This document shows, piece after piece, positions 51,282 through 60,600 of a stretch of 64,000 nt of DNA. Source of the DNA: DASWHR01 sp036398095 (GTDB lineage: Bacteria > Actinomycetota > AC-67); assembly GCA_036398095.1 (NCBI GenBank), contig DASWHR010000103.1, positions 21,215 to 85,214 on the forward strand. The letters run 5' to 3'. Below the pieces are notes generated by a model. That model had not been told where the DNA came from. It searched no databases and saw only the letters and a program-made list of their open reading frames with translations. The position numbers and the translations under genes are program-made. Positions within the stretch are counted from its first letter, which is position 1; each line of letters starts with the position of its first letter.

Positions 51282-53765
51282 GTGACCGACGACATCGCCG
51301 TTCGCCGTGCGCTGCGCCGTGCCGAGCAGGGACGCACGCTCGCACGCGACGAAGCCGCTGCGCTGCTGACCGCGCGCGGCGACGAGCTCGAACGGCTGCT
51401 CGCCGTCGCCCGGCGGCTCCGCCAGGCGGGACGCGGCGCCACGATCTCTTACAGCCGCAAAGTGTTCATCCCGCTGACGCGGCTGTGTCGCGACCGGTGC
51501 GGCTACTGCACCTTCGCCACGTCGCCCGACCGGACGCCCGTATTCCTCACACCGGACGAAGCCACGGACATCGCGCGCGCCGGCGCTCGCGCGGGCTGCA
51601 AGGAGGCGCTGTTCACGCTCGGCGACCGGCCCGAATCGCGCTGGCCGGAAGCCCGCGCATGGCTCGCTGAGCGCGGCTACGCATCCACGCTCGACTACGT
51701 GCGCGCCGTTGCGATCACCGTCATCGAACGAACCGGATTGCTTCCCCACCTGAACCCCGGCGTGATGAGCTACGAAGAGCTTGCGCGGCTCAAGCCGGCC
51801 GCCGCAAGCATGGGCCTAATGCTCGAAACCGCCAGCGAGCGGCTTTTCAACACGCCCGGCGAAGCGCATTTCGGTTCGCCCGACAAGAAACCCTCGGTGC
51901 GGCTTCGCTGCATCGAGGATGCCGGCCGGCTTTCAATCCCGTTCACCACCGGCATTCTGATTGGCATCGGCGAGACGCCCGGCGAGCGAGTGGACGCGTT
52001 GCTGGAGATCCGCGCGCTGCACCGCAGCTACGGGCACATTCAAGAAGTGATCGTGCAGAACTTCCGGGCGAAGCCGGCGACGCCGATGGAGGACGCCGCC
52101 GAACCCTCGGAAGACGACTATCTCGCCACGATCGCGCTCGCTCGCATCTTGCTCGGCCCGCGCACGACCGTTCAGGCGCCGCCGAACCTGAGCGACGAAC
52201 GATTCCCGCGGTTGCTCGACGCCGGCATCGACGATTGGGGCGGCGTCTCGCCGGTCACGCCCGATCACGTCAACCCGGAGAAGCCCTGGCCGAACCTGGA
52301 CGTGCTGGAACGCGAAACGATTCGTCGCGGCTTGATCCTTCGCGAGCGGCTCACGATCTACCCCGAGTACGCGATCCGTCCCGACCCGTGGCTGGCCGGC
52401 CGGATGCAGGCGCCGGTCGCCGCGCTGCGCGCGGGCGACGGCTTCGCATCGCTCCGCTCACCCGAGCCGGTGCCCTGGCAGGATCCGGATCCTTCGTTCA
52501 CCAAGCCGATGAGCGCCGCCGTCGCGGCGATCGTCGCCGGCGACGACGCGACCTCGCCGCTCGAGCGCGGAATGCGCGGCGACTCCGACGAGGTGCACGG
52601 CAACTGGGACGCGCTCGAGGTGGATGCCTCGCGCGCATGGGCGACGCGCACGACAGCGCCGCCGAGCGAGGTTCGCGCCGCGCTGCATCGCGCCGCCGGC
52701 GATGGGCGGCTCACCGACGCTCACGCCACCGCGCTATTCGATGCGGCCGGCGACGAGCTCGACGAGCTTTGCCGCATCGCCGACGCGATGCGCGCCGACG
52801 CCGTCGGCGACGAAGTCACCTACGTGCGCAACCGCAACATCAACTTCACCAACGTGTGCTACGTCGGCTGCCGCTTCTGCGCCTTCGCGCAGCGGCGGAA
52901 CGATCCCGACGCCTACACGATCTCGCTCGACGAAGTCGCCGATCGCGCGCAGGAAGCCTGGGACCAAGGCGCGTCCGAGGTCTGCATCCAGGGCGGCATC
53001 CATCCCGATCTGCCCGGCGATTACTACTTCCAAATCGTGCGCGCGGTGAAGGCGCGCGTGCCGGCGATCCACGTGCATGCGTTCAGTCCGATGGAAGTCC
53101 TCAGCGGCGCGACGCGGCTGGGGATCTCGTTTCGCGAGTGGCTGAGCGAGGCGAAGGCGGCCGGGCTCGGCACGATTCCGGGAACCGCCGCCGAAATCCT
53201 CGACGACGACGTGCGCTGGGTGCTCACGAAAGGCAAGCTGCCGGCCGACACGTGGGAGCAGATCGTGCGCACGGCACACGATCTGGGCATCCGATCGTCG
53301 AGCACGATCATGTACGGCCACGTGGACGCGCCGCCGCACTGGGTCGCCCACATCCGCCGGCTGCGCGCGATCCAGGACGACACCGGCGGGTTCACCGAGT
53401 TCGTGCCCCTTCCCTTCGTGCATCAGAACGCGCCGATCTATCTCGCCGGCAAGGCGCGTCCGGGGCCGACCCCCGACGACAACCGAAGGATGCACGCGAT
53501 CGCGCGGATCATGTTGCGCGGCTCGATCGACAACGTCCAGGTGTCGTGGGTCAAGCTCGGCGTCGACGGTTCGAAGCAGATGCTGCGCGGCGGAGCCAAC
53601 GACTTCGGCGGCACCCTGATGGAAGAGACGATCTCGCGGATGGCCGGCGCGAACCACGGCGTTCGCATGGAGGTCGAGCAGTTCCGCGACGCGATCCTTT
53701 CGATCGGCCGCATCCCCGCCGAGCGCACGACGACCTACGACCGCGTCGTGGCTCGCGCCGGTTGA
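51282..53765 (+). CDS. fbiC: FO synthase, fused CofG-CofH (FbiC)
   Basis: 827 residues from GTG 51282; TAGGCT lies 9 bases before the start, suggesting a short or absent leader. Two radical-SAM halves: the CofG part has ISYSRKVFIPLTRLCRDRCGYCTFAT (C-x3-C-x2-C), MLETASERLF and NPEKPWPNLDVLERE; the CofH part has YVRNRNINFTNVCYVGCRFCAFAQR (second C-x3-C-x2-C), EVCIQGGIHPDLPGDYY, HVHAFSPMEV and FVPLPFVHQNAPI. It builds the deazaflavin chromophore Fo from tyrosine and the riboflavin precursor 5-amino-6-ribitylamino-uracil. The fused form is the actinobacterial arrangement. With cofD and cofE this gives F420; the phospho-donor enzyme (CofC/FbiD) is not in the window. Confidence 0.97.
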   Translation: MTDDIAVRRALRRAEQGRTLARDEAAALLTARGDELERLLAVARRLRQAGRGATISYSRKVFIPLTRLCRDRCGYCTFATSPDRTPVFLTPDEATDIARAGARAGCKEALFTLGDRPESRWPEARAWLAERGYASTLDYVRAVAITVIERTGLLPHLNPGVMSYEELARLKPAAASMGLMLETASERLFNTPGEAHFGSPDKKPSVRLRCIEDAGRLSIPFTTGILIGIGETPGERVDALLEIRALHRSYGHIQEVIVQNFRAKPATPMEDAAEPSEDDYLATIALARILLGPRTTVQAPPNLSDERFPRLLDAGIDDWGGVSPVTPDHVNPEKPWPNLDVLERETIRRGLILRERLTIYPEYAIRPDPWLAGRMQAPVAALRAGDGFASLRSPEPVPWQDPDPSFTKPMSAAVAAIVAGDDATSPLERGMRGDSDEVHGNWDALEVDASRAWATRTTAPPSEVRAALHRAAGDGRLTDAHATALFDAAGDELDELCRIADAMRADAVGDEVTYVRNRNINFTNVCYVGCRFCAFAQRRNDPDAYTISLDEVADRAQEAWDQGASEVCIQGGIHPDLPGDYYFQIVRAVKARVPAIHVHAFSPMEVLSGATRLGISFREWLSEAKAAGLGTIPGTAAEILDDDVRWVLTKGKLPADTWEQIVRTAHDLGIRSSSTIMYGHVDAPPHWVAHIRRLRAIQDDTGGFTEFVPLPFVHQNAPIYLAGKARPGPTPDDNRRMHAIARIMLRGSIDNVQVSWVKLGVDGSKQMLRGGANDFGGTLMEETISRMAGANHGVRMEVEQFRDAILSIGRIPAERTTTYDRVVARAG

Positions 53766-53768
53766 TCG

Positions 53769-54194
53769 CTACTTCCACTCGTAGAGCGTCGCTTGAACCT
53801 TGTTCGACTCGTCGGTGTCGAACTCGTACAGGACCGCGACGCCGTTGAGCCGGGCCAGCTTCTGGGACGTGGTCCGGTAGTAGATCGCGCCCCGCCAGGC
53901 AACGGCCCCCGGGCGTCCGGCCGACGTGCCGATGCCCTCGCCCGTCCAGGTCAACGTCTCGCCGTCCTCGGTTATCGACACGCCCCGGCCGTGGCCGGTG
54001 AACGTCCCGTCCGGCCGCAAGACCGACTCGTAGGTGCCCATGTCGTCGACGTGGACGCCGAAGATCGTGCCGCTTTGGCGGAACGAGGCCTCGACGCGCG
54101 GGTGCCCTTCGACCGGCGATAGCACTCGCAGGCCGGTCATCTCGCCGATCGAGTCTCCGATGCGTTCTCCGAGCATTCCCCTCACCCTTTCCAT
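53769..54194 (-). CDS. Conserved-looking hypothetical protein (~141 residues)
   Basis: 141 residues if started at ATG 54194 (MERVRGMLGERIGDS); ATG 54176 is equally possible, and neither has a strong ribosome-binding site. The body is a run of beta strands: LRVLSPVEGHPRVEASFRQSGTIFGVHVDDMGTYESVLRPDGTFTGHGRGVSITEDGETLTWTGEGIGTSAGRPGAVAWRGAIYYRTTS and LNGVAVLYEFDTDESNKVQATLYEWK. This resembles small beta-barrel (calycin or allene-oxide-cyclase-like) proteins that sense or bind small ligands, seen here only by pattern. Its stop is 3 bases from the convergent fbiC stop. Function unknown. Confidence 0.75.
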   Translation of the reverse strand: MERVRGMLGERIGDSIGEMTGLRVLSPVEGHPRVEASFRQSGTIFGVHVDDMGTYESVLRPDGTFTGHGRGVSITEDGETLTWTGEGIGTSAGRPGAVAWRGAIYYRTTSQKLARLNGVAVLYEFDTDESNKVQATLYEWK

Positions 54195-54517
54195 GCCTCG
54201 AACGGTTCCCAGGCGCGGCCCGCCTCCTTTCTTCGTCGCCGCATTCGAGCCTAGGAAGGCGCAGCCCGCCCAGGAATAGACCGTGTGGCTCATTTCTCGC
54301 GCGACGGATGACGAGGAAGGTGGGGCCCGGATGGGCGCGCACTCGGAACCGCCCGCGAAAGAGGAAATAAAACAGGGAGGGGTGGGGCCCCTCCCTGCGG
54401 GGGATGCGCTCGAGGGGGATACCCTCGACGGGGGGTATCTTACCCCGCGATCCGCGGAATCCCTCGGCTCCATCGGGAAAACTTTCGGTCGGCGCGCCGC
54501 TGCCCGCGCTGGTGCCT

Positions 54518-54546
54518 TTGTCGCCGTTTGGAGCCCCGAGTAGGAT
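54518..54546 (+). promoter_or_regulatory. Candidate promoter for the coiled-coil gene
   Basis: TTGTCG (54518-54523), 17-base spacer, TAGGAT (54541-54546), about 33 bases upstream of GTG 54579 and just before AAGGAGG. Confidence 0.5.
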
Positions 54547-54578
54547 TGCGCGGATTCCCAAGGAGGGGTGAGCCAAGG

Positions 54579-56423
54579 GTGGCCGACGACATCTCCCGAC
54601 GTATCGACGACCTTCTTTCCGGAGCGATCGACGAGCAGGTCCGCGAGCAACGCGCGCTGAGCGACACCATGATCGGCGTGCGTGACGGCGTTTCCCGCCT
54701 GGTCGGAGACGTCGCGGCCCTGTCGGCGCGCGTGACCGAATCGCGCGAGACCTCGCAAGGTTTGCGCGAAGAGCTGCCGTTCCTCGTCCAGCGCGAGGTC
54801 TCCTCGGCGGTCAACTCGATGAGCGTGCGCGTCGATGTGCTCGAAACCGCCATCGGCGAGCTGGTTGCTTCGCTGGCGGGGTTGGAGGACCGCGTCGGGC
54901 CCGACGTGATCATCGGCGGGGTCGCCGACCGGCTCCAGTCGATGCGCGCCACCGACGAGGAACAGGCCGGCGCCGCGACCGCGCAGGCCGCCGAATCCGC
55001 GATTCGCGAGGCGACCGAGTCGCTCTCGGCCGCGTTCGAGGATGCCTCCGCGGCGATGACCGAGATGGTGGATAAGCATCACACGCAGATCGCGCGCCGC
55101 CTGGCGGACGTGAAGAAGTGGGCGGACGACGTCGAGAGCCGCATGAAGTCGCTCGAAAAGACGCTGGAATCCAACGTGAAGATGCCCGGCGAGGTCCGCA
55201 AGCAGCTCAACGAGCTGACCGGGGCGACGCAGGACATGACCGACTCGGTCCTGGAGGAGATCCGCATCAATGCCGAGTCCGCGGCGGCGCGCATCAGCGC
55301 TTCGGTCGAGGGCCTGGACCGCGAAGCGATCGAGATGAACCGCCGCTTCGGCGAGATGAACGACGCGATGCGGGGCTTCCAGGAGCAGATGCTCGCCTAT
55401 CTTCAGGTCCGCGACGTGGCGCTGGAAGAGCGTCGCGACCAGATCGTGACCGAGCTTCTGGCCGAGTTCTTCAACGAGCTTCCCGAACGGGACCGCGAGC
55501 GCACCGTCGGCCGGCTTCGCACTGTTTTCGCGCGACGACGGGATCGCCGCGACGCCGACCGCTACCGGGCCGGCGGCAAGCCGACGCCGCTCCCCGACGT
55601 GCCGCCAGAAGCCGTCGCTCGCGCGCAGGCCGACATCGCTCGCGAGCAGCGCCGCTCGGAACGTCCCTGGTCCGAGCCGGCCGTCGAGCCCGTCCGCGGC
55701 CCGGACAGGCATCTAGAGCCTCCCCGGCGCCGGCCGTCGACGGCCGCCTCGCAGGACGATTTCGACGCCGATTTCGATGCCGATCTCGACTCCGGCGGCG
55801 ATTTCGGCGATGAGCCCGGTGATCGGACGAGCCCGCCGGCTAAGCGGGCGGCCGCGAAGAAGAAGGCAACCACGAAGAAGACCCCCGCCAAGACGGCGCC
55901 CAAGACGCCGGCCAAGAAGCCGGCGAAAAAGCCCGCCGCGAAGAAGACCACGGCGAAGAAGACCCCGACGCCGGACGAGACGCCGGACGAGACGCCGGAC
56001 GAGACGCCGGGTGCGCCCGAAGCGGCCGGTATCGACGAGCCGGACGTGGCCCCCGACGAGATCGCGGCCGAGGTCGGGTTTGAGATCGCGGCCGAGATCG
56101 TGGCTCCGGACGCCGCCGAGATCGATGTCGTGGAGATGCAGGTCTTCGCCGACGTCGACGCCGAAGAGGCCGCGGCGGCCAAACCCGCGGCGAAAAAGAA
56201 GGCTGCTGCAAAGAAGAAACCCGCGGCCAAGAAGAAGGCCGAACCGGTGCAGGCGGGGGCAGAGGCGGGCCCAGAGGCGGGGGCAGAGGCGGGGGCAGGC
56301 GAGGAACCGCCGGCCGCATCGGCGGCTCCCGAGTCCGAGGACACGCTGCAGCAGGCCCTGGCGCGGGTGCAGGCGTTGGTGGACCAGCACCGCAAAACCC
56401 CCGGCGGCGGCCGCAAGCGCTAG
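54579..56423 (+). CDS. Long coiled-coil protein with histone H1-like Lys/Ala-rich tail
   Basis: 614 residues from GTG 54579, with AAGGAGG about 12 bases upstream. Residues 1-~330 are almost entirely helical coiled coil (IDDLLSGAIDEQVREQRAL, VRKQLNELTGATQDMTDSVLEEIRINAESAAARISASVEGLDREAIEMNRRF, ending ELLAEFFNELPERDRERTVGRLR), reminiscent of apolipoprotein or tubulin-binding helices. Residues ~330-420 are charged and disordered. Then come KKKATTKKTPAKTAPKTPAKK blocks like eukaryotic histone H1 tails, an acidic segment with PDETP repeats, a second KKKAAAKKKPAAKKK block, and a C-terminal short helix. It could bind DNA through the tail and self-associate through the coil; a nucleoid or cell-division role is conjecture. 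Confidence 0.85.
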   Translation: MADDISRRIDDLLSGAIDEQVREQRALSDTMIGVRDGVSRLVGDVAALSARVTESRETSQGLREELPFLVQREVSSAVNSMSVRVDVLETAIGELVASLAGLEDRVGPDVIIGGVADRLQSMRATDEEQAGAATAQAAESAIREATESLSAAFEDASAAMTEMVDKHHTQIARRLADVKKWADDVESRMKSLEKTLESNVKMPGEVRKQLNELTGATQDMTDSVLEEIRINAESAAARISASVEGLDREAIEMNRRFGEMNDAMRGFQEQMLAYLQVRDVALEERRDQIVTELLAEFFNELPERDRERTVGRLRTVFARRRDRRDADRYRAGGKPTPLPDVPPEAVARAQADIAREQRRSERPWSEPAVEPVRGPDRHLEPPRRRPSTAASQDDFDADFDADLDSGGDFGDEPGDRTSPPAKRAAAKKKATTKKTPAKTAPKTPAKKPAKKPAAKKTTAKKTPTPDETPDETPDETPGAPEAAGIDEPDVAPDEIAAEVGFEIAAEIVAPDAAEIDVVEMQVFADVDAEEAAAAKPAAKKKAAAKKKPAAKKKAEPVQAGAEAGPEAGAEAGAGEEPPAASAAPESEDTLQQALARVQALVDQHRKTPGGGRKR

Positions 56424-56680
56424 TGCATAAGCGGATCTTCGGCGCGCGGTAGCCCGTCCTGACTACCGCCAAATTCGTCACGGTTAGTCATGCAGCCGGC
56501 GGCTCGCGCTCCCGATGCTTCCTGTGACAAATGCGCGCGAGCGCCATACCTCTCCCCCCACGTGACCGGCGAGTTCCTACAGGAGCTCGCCGGCCGCTAT
56601 TTGGTGCCTCGGGGCCGCCTTCCGCCCAAGAACTTGAGACTCGCGCTCGTGAACTCGTGAAAAAAACTTTGCCTCAGAAC
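56424..56680. other. Gene-free stretch upstream of whiB, with one GC hairpin
   Basis: No coding frame is supported. CCGGCGAG (56566-56573) pairs with CTCGCCGG (56586-56593), with further pairing inside (TCCT/AGGA), and could end transcripts from the coiled-coil gene, though there is no T-run. The rest up to the whiB promoter shows no recognisable element. Confidence 0.5.
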
Positions 56681-56725
56681 TTGACCTGGGGCTTCGTCTC
56701 CCTAGAATTACACCAGCGTAATTAC
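56681..56725 (+). promoter_or_regulatory. whiB promoter with dyad at the transcription start
   Basis: TTGACC (56681-56686), 16-base spacer and TAGAAT (56703-56708) form a strong housekeeping-type promoter. AATTAC (56706-56711) and GTAATT (56718-56723) are an inverted repeat overlapping the -10 and start point, and GTAATTAC (56718-56725) is itself palindromic: a likely operator. Leader to GTG 56811 is about 95 bases. Confidence 0.65.
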
Positions 56726-56810
56726 GGTTGTCGCATTCAGAGTCATCGGACCCCATCACCGGGAGCGGGCGAGGACCCGAAGCCAGAGCGATGAAAAGGG
56801 GGAGCAGCGG

Positions 56811-57050
56811 GTGCGGAGGTTTTCGGAAGAGGAACTTCCTTGGCAGGAAGAGGCCCTCTGCGCATACGTGGACCCGGATGTGTTCTTCCCCGAGAAGGGC
56901 GGATCCTCGCGCGAGGCCAAGCGGATCTGCGCGCAGTGCGCCGTGCAGAAAGTCTGCCTGGATTACGCGCTGGAGAACGACGAAAGGTTCGGCATCTGGG
57001 GCGGGCTCTCCGAACGGGAGCGACGCCGCCTGAAGCGCCTCGCTTCGTAG
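56811..57050 (+). CDS. whiB: WhiB-family iron-sulfur transcription factor
   Basis: 79 residues from GTG 56811, with AAGGGGGAG upstream. The four Wbl cysteines are present: one in EEALCAYVDPDVFFPEKGGSSREAK and three in RICAQCAVQKVCLDYAL, ligating a [4Fe-4S] cluster. The G[IV]WGG turn is FGIWGGLSERERRRLKRLAS, with the basic DNA-contacting tail. Length and the neighbouring F420, metallopeptidase and DUF3499 genes suggest the WhiB/WhiB2 group, which controls septation and development together with the main sigma factor. Its own promoter carries a dyad, so autoregulation is possible. Confidence 0.95.
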   Translation: MRRFSEEELPWQEEALCAYVDPDVFFPEKGGSSREAKRICAQCAVQKVCLDYALENDERFGIWGGLSERERRRLKRLAS

Positions 57051-57095
57051 TTCTTTCCCAGGCCTTTCCCCTAGACCGGGAGAGGAGGTGAATCC

Positions 57096-57464
57096 ATGCC
57101 AGCGAAGAAGAGGGCAGCCCGCAAGCCGGCGAAGAAACGTGCCGCCAAGAAGACGGCAGCACGCAAACCGGCGAAGAAGCGGACCGCGAAGAAGAAGACG
57201 GCAGCCAAGAAGACTACGGCTCGTCGTCCGGCGAAGAAGCGCGCCGCAAAGAAGCGGGCCACCAAGAAGCGGGCCACGAAGAAGACTGCCGCTCGGCGTC
57301 CGGCCAAGAAGCGTGCCGCGAAGAAGACGGCCCGCAAGCCGGCGAAGAAGCGTGCCGCGAAGAAGACGGCTCGCAAGCGCTCGGCAGCGGCCCGTAAGAC
57401 GACGGCCCGCAAAACGACGCGACGCACGACGCGCAAGAAGGCAACACCGCGTCGCAAAAAGTAG
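57096..57464 (+). CDS. Small, extremely basic histone H1-like protein
   Basis: 122 residues from ATG 57096, preceded by the strong site AGAGGAGGTGA. The whole protein is built from short basic units such as PAKKRAAKK, TARKPAKK and RRPAKKRA, with essentially no acidic or aromatic residues. It resembles the C-terminal tail of mycobacterial HupB/HU or eukaryotic H1 without the folded HU domain. It probably binds DNA, RNA or another polyanion non-specifically and may compact the nucleoid. It follows whiB by 45 bases and may be co-transcribed; a terminator follows. Lysines are likely sites of modification (inference). Confidence 0.85.
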   Translation: MPAKKRAARKPAKKRAAKKTAARKPAKKRTAKKKTAAKKTTARRPAKKRAAKKRATKKRATKKTAARRPAKKRAAKKTARKPAKKRAAKKTARKRSAAARKTTARKTTRRTTRKKATPRRKK

Positions 57465-57481
57465 CGCCGCGACCATCTCGT

Positions 57482-57515
57482 GAGGCCTCGCCCGCCCGGC
57501 GGGGCCTCAATATTT
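57482..57515 (+). terminator. Terminator after the histone-like gene
   Basis: GAGGCCTCGCC (57482-57492) pairs with GGCGGGGCCTC (57498-57508) with one G-T wobble; AATATTT follows. Confidence 0.75.
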
Positions 57516-57602
57516 CCCCGAACCGAGATTTCTTCGAAACGAGGCGCCGCCGATCCGTGCGACTCGCCTGCCCGAATCGTCCCTGATAGGCTCGCGCCGC
57601 CC

Positions 57603-60600
57603 ATGGCCCAGGACACCGAAGTCCTTCTCGTCCTCGTCGCGACCAATGGGGCCTCGTGGCTTCGCGACACGATCGCAGGCATCAAAGCCCAAACCCACGA
57701 GAACCTGCAGGTCGTCGCGATCGACAACGCGTCCTCCGACGGCTCGCGCGCCTTGCTCGAAAAGGCGTTCGGCAAGACCTCGGTCGCGACGCTGCAGCGT
57801 CGTGCCGGCTATGCGCGCGCCTTGGTCGCCGCGCTCAATGCGGCCGGCGACAAGGCCAAGACGGCGCACGCGTTCCTCCTGCTCCACGACGACTGCGCGA
57901 TGGAGCCCGACACAGTCGCCTCGCTGCTCCAGACGCTCGATTACGAATCGGTCGCCGTCGCCGGGCCGAAGCTGGTCGAGTGGGAGCAACCCGACATGCT
58001 TCAAGAAGCCGGCCTGTCCATCGACCGGTACGCGCGGCTGTTCGATCCGCTCGAGCGAGGCGAGCTGGACCAAGGACAGCATGATCGCGTGAAAGAGACC
58101 ATGTGGGTGTCGTCGGCATGCATGCTCGTCACGCGCGAGTTGATCGAGCGCGTCGGGTTCTTCGATACGCGCTACGTGCTCTTCCGCGAAGACATGGACT
58201 TTTGCTGGCGAGCCCGCCTCGCGGGAGCCAAAGTCGCCTATTGCGGCACGACCAAGGCGCGGCACGCGGCAGCGTCGCTTCGAAATGCGCGCGAAGGGTG
58301 GGCCCAAGGGCGCGTCCGCTACTTCGTCGAGCGAAACCTGCTCGCAAGCCTGTTCAAGAACTACTCACGACTGTCGCTGCTGCTGATCCTTCCGGTCGCG
58401 ATCATCTCCTCGCTCGCCGGTGCGCTGCTGTACGTGGCGACCGGCCGCCGAAGCACGGCGGCGCAGATCCTGGAGGCGCTGCGATGGAACCTGGCGCATT
58501 TGCCGAGCAGCATTCGCGCCCGGACGCGCGCGCAGCGCGTGCGCACGACGCCCGACGCCGAGGTGACCAGCCTCGCCATGCGCGGCGCGCATCGCGTTCG
58601 CTCGCTCGCCGAGCGGATGTTCGAGCGCGTTGCCGGCGACCCGGCCGAAGGCGTCGAGGAGGCGGAAGGGTTCGCCACGCCGGGACAGCGAGCGCGCCGA
58701 TCCATCCGTCAGCGGATTCGCGCGCACCCGGGCGCGACGACCGTGTTTGTCTTGGTGACGCTCTACGTGATCGGCTCGCGCACGTTGTTCGCGTCGGGCG
58801 GCATGGCCGGCGCCGACATGCCGGCGTTTCCCGACGGGCCGGGCGCGCTGTTTCGTTCGTTCTTCTCGGGCTGGCGGTCCGGCGGGACGGGCTCGTCCGC
58901 GCCGGCGCCGCCGGCGGTCTTCCTCTCGGGCGTGTTGTCGGTCGTGACGCTCGGCAGCACCTGGTTCGCGCAACGCCTGCTGGTCATGGCGATGATCCCG
59001 CTCGCCGGCTTCACCGCCGCGCGTCTGGCGTCGCGTTTGGGTTGCGGGGTCGCGTCGCGGCGTATCGCCGGCTTCACCTACGCGCTTTCGCCGCTCGCGC
59101 TGTGGGCATTGTCGCAAGGCCGTCTCGCCGACATGGCGCTCGTCGCCGTCGCGCCGGCAATCTGCGTTCCGCTCGCGCGCGCGACCGGCTTCGCCGAATG
59201 GAACGGGTGGAGGGATCTGGTCGTCCCCGGCGTCGGCCTGGCGGTGGCGACGGCCTTTTCGCCCTGGGCAATCGTGTTTGCCGGCGGCGCGGGCGCGGCG
59301 TTCGCGGCCGCGGCGGCTGCGTCGGGCCGTTCCGATCGCAGCGTGCGCACGCTGCTGGCCGGCCTGGCCGTATCGGCCGCGGCGGTCGTGGCGCTGTTCC
59401 CGTGGAGCCTGGAGCTGTTCCGCGAGGGAAGCCCGCTCGGGCTCGGTGGCCGCACCGCGCCGGTCGCCGCGGAAAACCTGATCCGACTCGTCCCGGGCGA
59501 TTTCGCGCCGATGTCGTTCCTGCTTGCCGCCGCTTTCCCATTCGCCGCCGTCGCCGGATACCTGCTGGCGCCGCGGGACCGGGAGCCGGCCGCGCGAGGG
59601 CTGGTCGTCGCCGGCCTGATCGGCTTCGCCGTCGCGTGGGCGGTGGCTCGTGGCCTTCCGTGGATCGCTCCACGCCCGGCGCTGCCGCTGGCGCTGACGG
59701 CCGTGGCCGTCGCGATGCTCGTCGGCCTGGGCGCCGAGGGGCTGCGCCCGGCGCTCGCGCGTCGCGGCTTCGGACTCGGCCAGATCGCGAGCGCCGCCGT
59801 CGCGCTGGCGCTCGTCGTCGGCGTCGGCGGCGGCGGATTGTGGCTGCTTCGCGGTGACCGGCCGGGGATTCAGCACGCCGGCGATCTGACGCCCGCCTTC
59901 CTCGCCGCCGACCGGCGTGAGTACGGAGAGTTTCGCGTGCTGTGGATCGGCGGCGAGCCCGGCGACGTTCGTTACGCCCTCACCGGCCCCGCGGGCGACA
60001 CGATGGAGACCTACGCCGAGCGGCGCGCCGGCGCCGGCGAGGACGTCCTGCGCGGGCTCGTGGCCGGCGTCGCCTCGGGCTTGATCGACAACAGCGGCCG
60101 CCAGTTCGGCATCTTCGGCGTGCGCTACGTCTTCGTTCGCGGCGATGCCGACCCGGCGCTGCGCGACTCGTTCGAGCGGCAAAGCGACCTGCGATTCGTC
60201 CAGCGCTTCAACCGGACGTCGGTGTTCGTCAACGATCTGTGGATTCCGGTCGGCGTCGGGATCACGTCGCAGAACTGGACGGTCGCCTCCAACGCCGATC
60301 GCGCTCCCGAGGCGATCGCCGGCACGACCGGAAGCCCCGAGCCGGGTGACGGCTTCGTGCGCCGCCGCCCCGATGTGCTGACGGGCACGGTTCGCGAAGG
60401 GGCCAAACGCGTGCTGCTCGCGACCGCGTTCGACTCGCGCTGGCACCTGGTGCTGCTCGACGCGGACCGCGGCGTTCCGGCGGAGCGTGCCTGGGGGTGG
60501 GCGAACGGGTTTCCGGCTGCGGCCGCCGGACGCGCGGCGCTGGTTTGGCAGGGCCAATCGCGCTACCGGTTGATGCTGGCCGGCCAGCTTGCGATCCTGA

